A program made the position numbers and the translations under genes. The notes under the pieces are model-generated. The model made no database searches. It had not been told where the DNA came from and saw nothing but the letters and a program-made list of their open reading frames with translations. Positions 1 through 4,639 of a stretch of 5,746 nucleotides of DNA are shown in pieces; position 1 is the first letter of the stretch; every line of letters begins with the position of its first letter. This stretch comes from Candidatus Latescibacterota bacterium (lineage in GTDB: Bacteria > Krumholzibacteriota > Krumholzibacteriia > Krumholzibacteriales > WJIX01). The stretch spans positions 1-5,746 of the forward strand of contig DAOWMJ010000138.1 in NCBI GenBank assembly GCA_030643145.1. The letters are read 5' to 3'.

Positions 1-401
1 GGATCCTTCTCGCAAAAAACATGATCGACAAAAGTTGTATCCGCGGTTGTATCGCCATCTCTGTATCCCCATCCGGAAGCTATATCTCCAGGTTTCGTCG
101 CTACCCACTTGCTTCCATCCCAGAAAGAGATTTTGCAGGTCTGAACGAAAACAATGCTGTCGCAATCTACACCGGGCCCAGGCATGAATTCCGTGAAAAT
201 ACAATTAACACTGTCTGTTCGAATAGTAAATGTTCCATTACTACTGGCGAGCGAAGTAGTGTCAGGCCCTGCCGCACTGAACGGATTCAGGAAACTTCCC
301 AGAATACCACCCTCAGCGTTAGCGCCGTGAAATGGGACAAGGAACCCAAACAAAAGGAGCACAAGGAACCCCATGATTATATTTTTATTTTTTCTAAACA
401 T
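1..401 (-). CDS. Predicted secreted protein, unknown function (3' end beyond window)
   Basis: The frame starts at an ATG (399-401, read on the minus strand) and stays open to the left edge, giving 133 residues of a longer protein. The start is set by the purine-rich AGGGAGGGAG five bases upstream. The N-terminus looks like a classical Sec signal peptide: basic MFRKNKN, a hydrophobic stretch at about residues 8-22, and an A-N-A signal peptidase I site at 27-29, so the mature protein would begin EGG. The mature part is rich in Gly, Asp, Thr and Ser, with cysteines at 67, 80, 89 and 130 that could form disulfides after export. Asp/Thr-rich GDTTADTT (116-123) lies near the cut end. I recognise no family. 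It is 52 bp downstream of another exported protein's gene on the same strand, so the two are probably one operon. Export is well supported; function is unknown. Confidence 0.75.
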   Translation of the reverse strand, partial: MFRKNKNIIMGFLVLLLFGFLVPFHGANAEGGILGSFLNPFSAAGPDTTSLASSNGTFTIRTDSVNCIFTEFMPGPGVDCDSIVFVQTCKISFWDGSKWVATKPGDIASGWGYRDGDTTADTTFVDHVFCEKD

Positions 402-406
402 TTCTT

Positions 407-416
407 CTCCCTCCCT
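407..416 (-). promoter_or_regulatory. Ribosome binding site of the leftmost secreted-protein gene
   Basis: Read on the minus strand this is AGGGAGGGAG, five bases before the ATG. It supports that ATG over the in-frame Met10, which lies inside the signal peptide and has no such site. Confidence 0.7.
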
Positions 417-453
417 GTGAGCAGTTTAGCCGTTTAGTATCGAACATAGATCC

Positions 454-1053
454 TCATGGTCCAACGAAGTTGCGTTTCCTTGACAGAACCATCTCGAGGT
501 CATACACATCGGCTAAATCTATACTGCTGTACAAATGTGAAAATACAGTTCGGAGTTCAGATTCAGTACACATGTGTTCCCACACCTTCTCATGTGGTGA
601 ATACCCCCTCAGGAGAGCAATCGCCCCCACAGCTTCAGAATTATACCCCAGTGGCTGCAGTTCCGGATGGGCAAGAATGCCATCAACGAATGTTTTAAAT
701 TCCGCCGCGCTTAATTTAAGAGTGAGTACGTGTGAATCGTTGGAATAATTAGCTTCCGGATACTGAAAAGGAATAAATAAGCCAAGATCCAGCGTATAAC
801 CTTCAGCAGAGAAGGCTAGCGTTTTTACACTCTTCGACTGGGTTCCCATGTAAGTGATCTTGGCCTGGAATTCGTTGTAGTCCGCAGTGTCCGCGCTCCA
901 AATCTCAGAGAATTCCACATAACTCTGAGAATATGAAGGAACCGCAAATATTATCATTATCAAACCGGGTAGGATACACAATAACAAAAGATATTGAGAT
1001 GAATGTCTTGGAAAGGAATGATGCTTTTTTCGTATATCAAATAAATCTTTCAT
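454..1053 (-). CDS. Predicted secreted protein, unknown function
   Basis: This is a complete gene of 199 codons ending in TGA. A GTG directly before the ATG would add one residue. I prefer the ATG because it sits eight bases from a strong AGGAGG, while the GTG sits five bases away; both remain possible. The N-terminus has a long basic region (KDLFDIRKKHH onward, about 20 residues) and then a hydrophobic segment at about 21-38. It ends in PSYSQ, which suggests either cleavage near residue 43 or a signal anchor. The exported part is about 155 residues. Its first half looks beta-rich with many aromatic residues. Its second half looks helical, including a segment beginning SAAEFKTFVDGI, and it has one cysteine. 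I recognise no family. Only 52 bp separate it from the next secreted-protein gene on the same strand, so they are probably co-transcribed from the promoter at 1279-1308. Confidence 0.75.
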   Translation of the reverse strand: MKDLFDIRKKHHSFPRHSSQYLLLLCILPGLIMIIFAVPSYSQSYVEFSEIWSADTADYNEFQAKITYMGTQSKSVKTLAFSAEGYTLDLGLFIPFQYPEANYSNDSHVLTLKLSAAEFKTFVDGILAHPELQPLGYNSEAVGAIALLRGYSPHEKVWEHMCTESELRTVFSHLYSSIDLADVYDLEMVLSRKRNFVGP

Positions 1054-1061
1054 CACGTAAT

Positions 1062-1067
1062 CCTCCT
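1062..1067 (-). promoter_or_regulatory. Strong Shine-Dalgarno site of the 199-codon secreted-protein gene
   Basis: Minus-strand AGGAGG, preceded by AA, is eight bases from the ATG and five from the overlapping GTG. It is the strongest ribosome binding site in the window and fixes the start to one of these two adjacent codons. Confidence 0.75.
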
Positions 1068-1112
1068 TTCTGTTTCTAGCCTGTGAACTTAACAGCTTAA
1101 AGAAAGAGGTTA

Positions 1113-1124
1113 TCGATTAATCGA
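1113..1124. repeat. 12-bp perfect palindrome in the leader
   Basis: TCGATTAATCGA reads the same on both strands. It lies in the predicted 5' leader of the secreted-protein operon, about 60 bp before the start codon. It could be a regulator site or a short hairpin in the transcript. No regulator gene is visible nearby, so the role is unknown. Confidence 0.4.
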
Positions 1125-1207
1125 CCGCAATCCCCCTAACCTTAACGATACTTTCTACACCCTCCTTTCAACATACCTTTACCATCAAACCGAATTGTCC
1201 CCTAACC
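1125..1207. repeat. Degenerate direct repeat pair in the leader
   Basis: CCGCAATCCCCCTAACC at 1125-1141 and CCGAATTGTCCCCTAACC at 1190-1207 match closely apart from a small insertion. They start 65 bp apart in the predicted leader. On the transcribed strand each contains GGTTAGGGG. Each copy is also followed, at a different distance, by an AAAGGAGG-like stretch, the second of which is the real ribosome binding site. The leader may have arisen by an old local duplication. The similarity was judged by eye. Confidence 0.3.
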
Positions 1208-1242
1208 CAATTCAGAACTGAGACAAGAATCTTAATTTCTTT

Positions 1243-1254
1243 TTTATCGATAAA
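1243..1254. repeat. 12-bp perfect palindrome just inside the predicted transcript start
   Basis: TTTATCGATAAA is a perfect palindrome about 20-30 bp downstream of the transcription start predicted from the promoter at 1279-1308. A repressor bound there would block early elongation. It shares an ATCGAT-like core with the palindrome at 1113-1124, but no regulator is known. Confidence 0.35.
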
Positions 1255-1278
1255 CATAGAGTCAACCTTAATATGGAG

Positions 1279-1308
1279 AGTATATCACGAAGTGACAATA
1301 TCCGTCAA
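1279..1308 (-). promoter_or_regulatory. Sigma-70-like promoter for the secreted-protein operon
   Basis: On the minus strand a -35 box TTGACG (1303-1308) is followed after 18 bp by a -10 box TATACT (1279-1284). Each box has five of the six consensus bases. Transcription would start near 1272, leaving a leader of roughly 215 nt before the ATG at 1053. The spacer contains the hairpin TCAC-GAA-GTGA, centred between the two boxes, where an operator would compete with RNA polymerase. This is the best promoter match I found in the window. Confidence 0.5.
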
Positions 1309-1323
1309 CTACTTTGTTTAGCT

Positions 1324-1447
1324 GGAGTTTCCCCATTTTTTACTAAAGATCAGCAAAAAAGACCGATTCCACTTGCTGATATCAGTAACTGATTGATATA
1401 TCAAACCTTAGCAGATTCTCTGCCTGAAAATTGGGGAAAATCCTGAT
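1324..1447. repeat. Nest of inverted repeats, possibly a small palindromic element
   Basis: Outer arms GGAGTTTCCCCA (1324-1335) and TGGGGAAAATCC (1432-1443) are inverted copies matching at 11 of 12 positions. Inside them are ATCAGCAA / TTGCTGAT (1349-1356 / 1373-1380), CTGATATCAG (1376-1385), ATCAGT-A-ACTGAT (1381-1393), TTGATATATCAA (1393-1404) and the hairpin GCAGA-TTC-TCTGC (1411-1423). The five-base motif CTGAT or its complement occurs five times (1349, 1376, 1381, 1389, 1443). The element lies between the permease stop codon and the promoter of the secreted-protein operon. It could be a MITE-like mobile element, a multi-site operator or a structured 3' end for the permease transcript. 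I saw no target-site duplication and no clean hairpin followed by a T-run, so its nature is open. Confidence 0.45.
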
Positions 1448-1511
1448 TGGATGCACTTGACTATAAATAGCGTGACCTTAAGTCCCGCGCCAACCGGCAC
1501 TACCCGTGCGC

Positions 1512-2402
1512 CTACAGAAAAAACAGCCAGCTGGTTCCGGCAAAAGCCACGCAGGTCCAGAATAGTGTCTTTGCCGTGATATGTTCCCTGTAGAAGATTC
1601 GTGACAGCGGAATCATGACAACAGGGGCTGTGGCCATAAGTGTCGATGCTATTCCCAGCTCAGTATACAAAATAGCAACAAGAGACAGCACGACTCCTAT
1701 AACAGGCCCGATTAGAGCGCCGCCGAAAATCCTCAAGGTAATTCCTTTCTGCTTCAGCTTGCCGAAGTCAGCAAAGAATTTCTTATAAACTATTAAAAAG
1801 ATGGAAATAGCGGCGGTTGCCGCCATAACTCTTATAAGGTTCGCGGAAACCGGGTTGATCCCTTCCTGCATTCCTCTCTTTGAAAGCATCAGGCCGATTG
1901 CCTGCCCTAAGGCTCCTCCAATGCCGAAGAGTATCCCTTTAAGAAGATGCCTGTGGTGAAAAGAACTGTTGTCCTTTTTATCCTTTGTAACAAAGGCGAT
2001 AGATACGACGGTCACGCCGATTGCTGTGAGCTGCCAGGGGGTAAGTTTTTCATTCAGAAATACCCAGCCTAAAAATACGCTAAAGATCGGAACGGCAGTC
2101 ATCATCAGCATTCCCATCCTAGGACCAATGAGAACAAAAGATTCAAATAGAAAAGAATCCCCGATAAAAAAACCGATAATGCCGGAAAGAGCAAGAAATA
2201 TACATGCCGGGGATAATAAGCCGGGGAGGGGCTCTCTTATTATTAACAGCTGCGCTGCGGCAAGCAGGATTAAGGCAAACCATAATCTAATATGATTTAC
2301 CGACCTTGAACCTATCTTTCTGCCCGCGTTGGCAAACAGAATCGAATTAATCGACCAGCAGAATGCCGTTAAGACAGCTGCAATTTCCCCAATATAAACC
2401 AT
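1512..2402 (-). CDS. EamA/DMT-family ten-helix membrane transporter
   Basis: This is a complete 296-residue inner-membrane protein, the usual length for the drug/metabolite transporter superfamily. About ten hydrophobic segments are visible, near residues 4-22, 38-56, 67-90, 94-113, 122-139, 153-173, 186-206, 222-246, 250-268 and 277-296. They form two five-helix EamA repeats. Family features include the Trp in helix 1 (AFCWSINS, 13-20) and the repeat endings FLNEKLTPWQLTAIG (115-129) and FYREHITAKTLFW (270-282), which are equivalent positions in the two halves. The substrate cannot be read from sequence: relatives export amino acids, metabolites or drugs, or import nucleotide sugars and cofactors. 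The ATG has only a weak upstream GGA, suggesting modest translation. The gene stands alone and is divergent from the iron-sulfur ATPase operon. A TATAAT at 2422-2427 (minus strand) could be its -10 box, but no well-spaced -35 accompanies it. Confidence 0.9.
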   Translation of the reverse strand: MVYIGEIAAVLTAFCWSINSILFANAGRKIGSRSVNHIRLWFALILLAAAQLLIIREPLPGLLSPACIFLALSGIIGFFIGDSFLFESFVLIGPRMGMLMMTAVPIFSVFLGWVFLNEKLTPWQLTAIGVTVVSIAFVTKDKKDNSSFHHRHLLKGILFGIGGALGQAIGLMLSKRGMQEGINPVSANLIRVMAATAAISIFLIVYKKFFADFGKLKQKGITLRIFGGALIGPVIGVVLSLVAILYTELGIASTLMATAPVVMIPLSRIFYREHITAKTLFWTCVAFAGTSWLFFL

Positions 2403-2598
2403 TTGCTATATTCCATTTCGGATTATAAAAAATAAGAATAACGATCTATGCTTTCAACCGCAAACGAAAGAATATTGAATCGGAAACCCCGCAAGGCTCC
2501 GCCTGTCACCGTGATCTGCGAGCGGGAAAAACGATTTTCGCCGAACCTGCACCCCTGTTACTAACCCGATCGACTAAAAACATATATAGTACCGGCTG

Positions 2599-2701
2599 TT
2601 TCCATACTATTTCATCAACAACATTTTTCGTGTCTTGGTGTAACTAAATGTTATGGAAATTTCTGCTGGCATTTAGAAATAGAATGTATTTAGTTCTAAA
2701 A
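2599..2701. repeat. Cluster of inverted repeats upstream of the ATPase operon
   Basis: TTTCCATA (2599-2606) and TATGGAAA (2652-2659) form perfect 8-bp inverted arms. CTAAATG (2644-2650) and CATTTAG (2670-2676) form perfect 7-bp arms, and TTTAG-TT-CTAAA (2689-2700) is a compact palindrome. The ATTTAG/CTAAAT-type hexamer therefore occurs about four times within 58 bp (2644, 2671, 2688, 2696), in both orientations. That arrangement suits binding sites for a dimeric regulator. Part of the signal may simply reflect AT-rich composition. Confidence 0.35.
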
Positions 2702-2743
2702 AGTATACAACAACAAAAAAACAATCTCAGATTGATTAAATTT

Positions 2744-2794
2744 CCGGATGATCGTATTTACCGCGACCGGATACCCCCGGAATAATTTGCGGAT
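2744..2794 (+). repeat. Three CGGAT direct repeats spaced about two helical turns
   Basis: CCGGAT at 2744-2749, CCGGAT at 2767-2772 and GCGGAT at 2789-2794 lie in the same orientation with starts 23 and 22 bp apart. They are immediately upstream of the ATPase ribosome binding site. The near-regular spacing resembles tandem activator or repressor sites, but a five-base core is short and chance is possible. Confidence 0.2.
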
Positions 2795-2803
2795 GGGGAA
2801 AGA

Positions 2804-2808
2804 AAGGA
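2804..2808 (+). promoter_or_regulatory. Ribosome binding site of the fused ATPase gene
   Basis: AAGGA lies seven bases before the ATG at 2816, within a purine-rich run. It supports this start, which places the Walker A loop at the usual distance from the N-terminus for a MinD-type ATPase. Confidence 0.7.
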
Positions 2809-2815
2809 TAATCGA

Positions 2816-4630
2816 ATGATTATTACTGTTGCCAGCGGAAAGGGAGGCACGGGAAAAACAACATTTGCCGTTAATTTAGCATATTCGCTCGCCCAAAGAG
2901 GGGAAAATGTGCGGCTTTTGGACTGTGATGTGGAAGAACCCAACGATCATCTCTTTGTGCGGCCGGATTTTACGGATGAACGCGTAGTTACAGTTCCCAA
3001 ACCGGTCTGCGACCAGGCCAAATGCACCGGATGCGGCAAGTGCGCCGAAGCCTGCAATTATAACGCGATAGCTGTAGTAAATGGAAAGGTGATGATCTTT
3101 AATGAACTCTGCCATTCATGCGGCGTTTGTTCATATGTGTGCCCCGAGGATGCCCTTACCGAAGTAGAAACACCTATTGGAATTGTACAGACCGCCCCGT
3201 CACATAACCCATTATTCTTCGCCCATGGATCCCTGAATATCGGGGAAGCGCTCGCCCCTAACGTGGTACACGCGGTCAAGGAGCATGTGGACAAAAATGC
3301 TGTCAATATAATAGACGCCTCCCCCGGCACGGCTTGCCCGGTTGTTGAAGCAGTTGAAGGCGCGGACACCGTCCTTCTTGTTACAGAACCTACACCTTTC
3401 GGCCTTAATGATCTCAAGCTGGCTGCCGGTCTTACTCTCAAGGTTGGAGTGCCGACCGGTATCATCATCAATCGCTCCTATGGTGAAGACCGGATTATAA
3501 CAGATTACGCGGAGAGGGCAGGGATTCCTATTGCAGGCCGTATTCCCTTCAAAAGAAAGTATGCAGAGGCTTATTCGAGTGGTCAGATTCTCGTTGAATC
3601 TTTCCCCGAACTGCGGGAGAATCTCCTGAAGATTTACGATGAACTCAAAACAGCGATGCCCACACTATACGAGGAAGATATATTTGATCTCTCCGAGGGC
3701 GACCCGGCGCCATTCCCAACAGGCTCCGCGGAGCAATACAAGGAGATTACAATCATCAGCGGTAAAGGCGGAACCGGGAAGACAACTGTCGTGGGATCAC
3801 TTGCCCATTTAGCGGAAAACAAGATTCTCGCTGACAACGATGTCGACGCGGCAGACCTTCATCTTCTCCTCTCCCCAACAATTCATGAAACACATGACTT
3901 TGTCGGCGGAACGAAGGCAATAATTGAGCCGGAGAAATGCACCGGCTGCGGGATATGCGCCGAAGCATGTCATTTTAACGCTATCCGAAGAGATGGCCCG
4001 TCAAAGGATAAAACCGATACGACATGCCGGATTGATCAACTCCTGTGCGAGGGATGCGGGTTGTGTCCGCTTGTATGTCCTGAGAAAGCTATCTCCGAAG
4101 GACAGAACATAACCGGGCGCTGGTATGTGTCCAGCACGGATTACGGACCTATGGTGCACGCCAAACTGGGTATTGCCGAGGAAAATTCAGGCCGGCTCGT
4201 CACCCAGGTCAGAAAGCGGGCTGCAGAGCTTGCCGACGAACTGAAACAGGAGTATATCCTTGGGGACGGATCTCCCGGAACCGGGTGCCCTGTTATAGCC
4301 TCCGTCTCGGGAACAGATCTTGTCGTCATAGTCACGGAGCCGACAGTCTCAGGTGTGCACGATATGAAACGCGTGTTAGACCTCGCTAAACATTTTAGAG
4401 TCCCGGCGAGGATTATAATCAACAAACACGACCTTAACAGGGAACAAACTGATAAAATCAGAGAAATTGCCGAGCAGTGTGACTCAAAAGTAATTGGACA
4501 AATCCCCTTTGACCGGAATGTAAACGATGCCCTGATGGCGGGAAAAACCGTTATAGAATATAACAAGGGCGATGCCCCAGAGGCAATCAGAAGTATATGG
4601 CGGGAACTTGAGAAGGAACTCTGCAAATAA
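2816..4630 (+). CDS. Tandem-fused MinD/ParA-type ATPase with two inserted 2x[4Fe-4S] ferredoxin domains
   Basis: The 604-residue cytosolic protein is two homologous ATPases in one chain. Unit 1 (about 1-285) has the deviant Walker A KGGTGKTT (9-16), DCDVEEPN (36-43), an inserted ferredoxin with cysteines 70/73/76/80 and 99/102/105/109, and DASPGTACPV (167-176). Unit 2 (about 310-604) has KGGTGKTT (317-324), DNDVDAADLHL (340-350), cysteines 375/378/381/385 and 411/414/417/421, and DGSPGTGCPV (484-493). Four 4Fe-4S clusters are predicted. The family is the MinD-superfamily ATPase with inserted ferredoxin (COG1149), relatives of the Mrp/NBP35 iron-sulfur carriers. These proteins usually occur as two adjacent genes, one with the EEPN and one with the DAAD motif, as in the Desulfovibrio ORP locus. 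Both motifs are kept here in that order, joined by an acidic, Pro-rich linker (about 282-309). Metal-cluster assembly or electron transfer driven by ATP is inferred, not shown. A DUF401 permease gene follows after 9 bp. Confidence 0.92.
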   Translation: MIITVASGKGGTGKTTFAVNLAYSLAQRGENVRLLDCDVEEPNDHLFVRPDFTDERVVTVPKPVCDQAKCTGCGKCAEACNYNAIAVVNGKVMIFNELCHSCGVCSYVCPEDALTEVETPIGIVQTAPSHNPLFFAHGSLNIGEALAPNVVHAVKEHVDKNAVNIIDASPGTACPVVEAVEGADTVLLVTEPTPFGLNDLKLAAGLTLKVGVPTGIIINRSYGEDRIITDYAERAGIPIAGRIPFKRKYAEAYSSGQILVESFPELRENLLKIYDELKTAMPTLYEEDIFDLSEGDPAPFPTGSAEQYKEITIISGKGGTGKTTVVGSLAHLAENKILADNDVDAADLHLLLSPTIHETHDFVGGTKAIIEPEKCTGCGICAEACHFNAIRRDGPSKDKTDTTCRIDQLLCEGCGLCPLVCPEKAISEGQNITGRWYVSSTDYGPMVHAKLGIAEENSGRLVTQVRKRAAELADELKQEYILGDGSPGTGCPVIASVSGTDLVVIVTEPTVSGVHDMKRVLDLAKHFRVPARIIINKHDLNREQTDKIREIAEQCDSKVIGQIPFDRNVNDALMAGKTVIEYNKGDAPEAIRSIWRELEKELCK

Positions 4631-4636
4631 GAGAGG
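4631..4636 (+). promoter_or_regulatory. Ribosome binding site of the DUF401 gene
   Basis: GAGAGG fills most of the 9-bp gap after the ATPase stop codon and lies only three bases before the ATG at 4640. Because that spacing is short, initiation probably depends partly on ribosomes finishing the ATPase gene (translational coupling). Confidence 0.5.
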
Positions 4637-4639
4637 CCA

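Larger units (their letters stand above)
1057..1511. other. Intergenic region with regulatory repeats and no convincing gene
   Basis: This stretch separates the permease gene from the secreted-protein operon, both on the minus strand. It holds the ribosome binding site, palindromes, direct repeats, promoter and inverted-repeat nest listed separately. No tRNA or other structured RNA family is recognisable. Directly after the permease stop there is only a weak GC-rich hairpin (GCAC-TACCC-GTGC, 1497-1509) without a T-tract, so no standard terminator is evident. Two short frames (plus 1273-1392, 39 codons; minus 1168-1257, 29 codons) lack good ribosome binding sites and are probably chance. Confidence 0.5.
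2403..2815. other. Divergent intergenic region with operator-like repeats
   Basis: This 413-bp gap lies between the leftward permease and the rightward ATPase operon, so it should hold both promoters. The left half (about 2460-2560) is richer in GC and has small hairpins such as AGGC-TCC-GCCT and AAAA-CGA-TTTT, but matches no RNA family I know. The right half is AT-rich with the inverted repeats listed separately. The best rightward promoter I can find is weak: TTGATT (2732-2737), 17 bp, TATTTA (2755-2760). A plus-strand frame at 2648-2785 (45 codons) has no ribosome binding site and is probably chance. No tRNA, riboswitch or gene remnant is evident. Confidence 0.45.

Noticed and set aside
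1..6. GGATCC (BamHI site) at the first base, suggesting a cloned-fragment end
   Set aside because: Another GGATCC occurs near 3227 and the right end has none, so it says nothing firm about the origin of the sequence.
21..437. Plus-strand open frame of 138 codons at the left edge
   Set aside because: It overlaps the minus-strand secreted-protein gene, which has a proper ribosome binding site and signal peptide. The plus frame has neither.
456..748. Two plus-strand frames over the 199-codon secreted-protein gene
   Set aside because: They have no ribosome binding site and no recognisable domain, and the minus-strand gene explains the region.
1273..1392. Plus-strand frame of 39 codons, with open-looking sequence after its stop, as a possible decayed gene
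   Set aside because: It has no ribosome binding site, overlaps the minus-strand promoter and the palindrome nest, and its translation matches no family I recognise. A chance frame of this length is expected.
1969..2295. Plus-strand frame of 108 codons inside the permease gene
   Set aside because: It is antisense to a clear EamA transporter and its sequence has no family features.
2460..2580. GC-richer segment considered as a tRNA remnant or riboswitch
   Set aside because: A minus-strand GGTTCG resembles a T-loop, but no acceptor stem, anticodon arm or conserved riboswitch box can be assembled around it.
2648..2785. Plus-strand frame of 45 codons before the ATPase gene
   Set aside because: It has no Shine-Dalgarno sequence and runs through the repeat cluster. 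The Lys/Arg/Gln-rich product resembles no known small protein.
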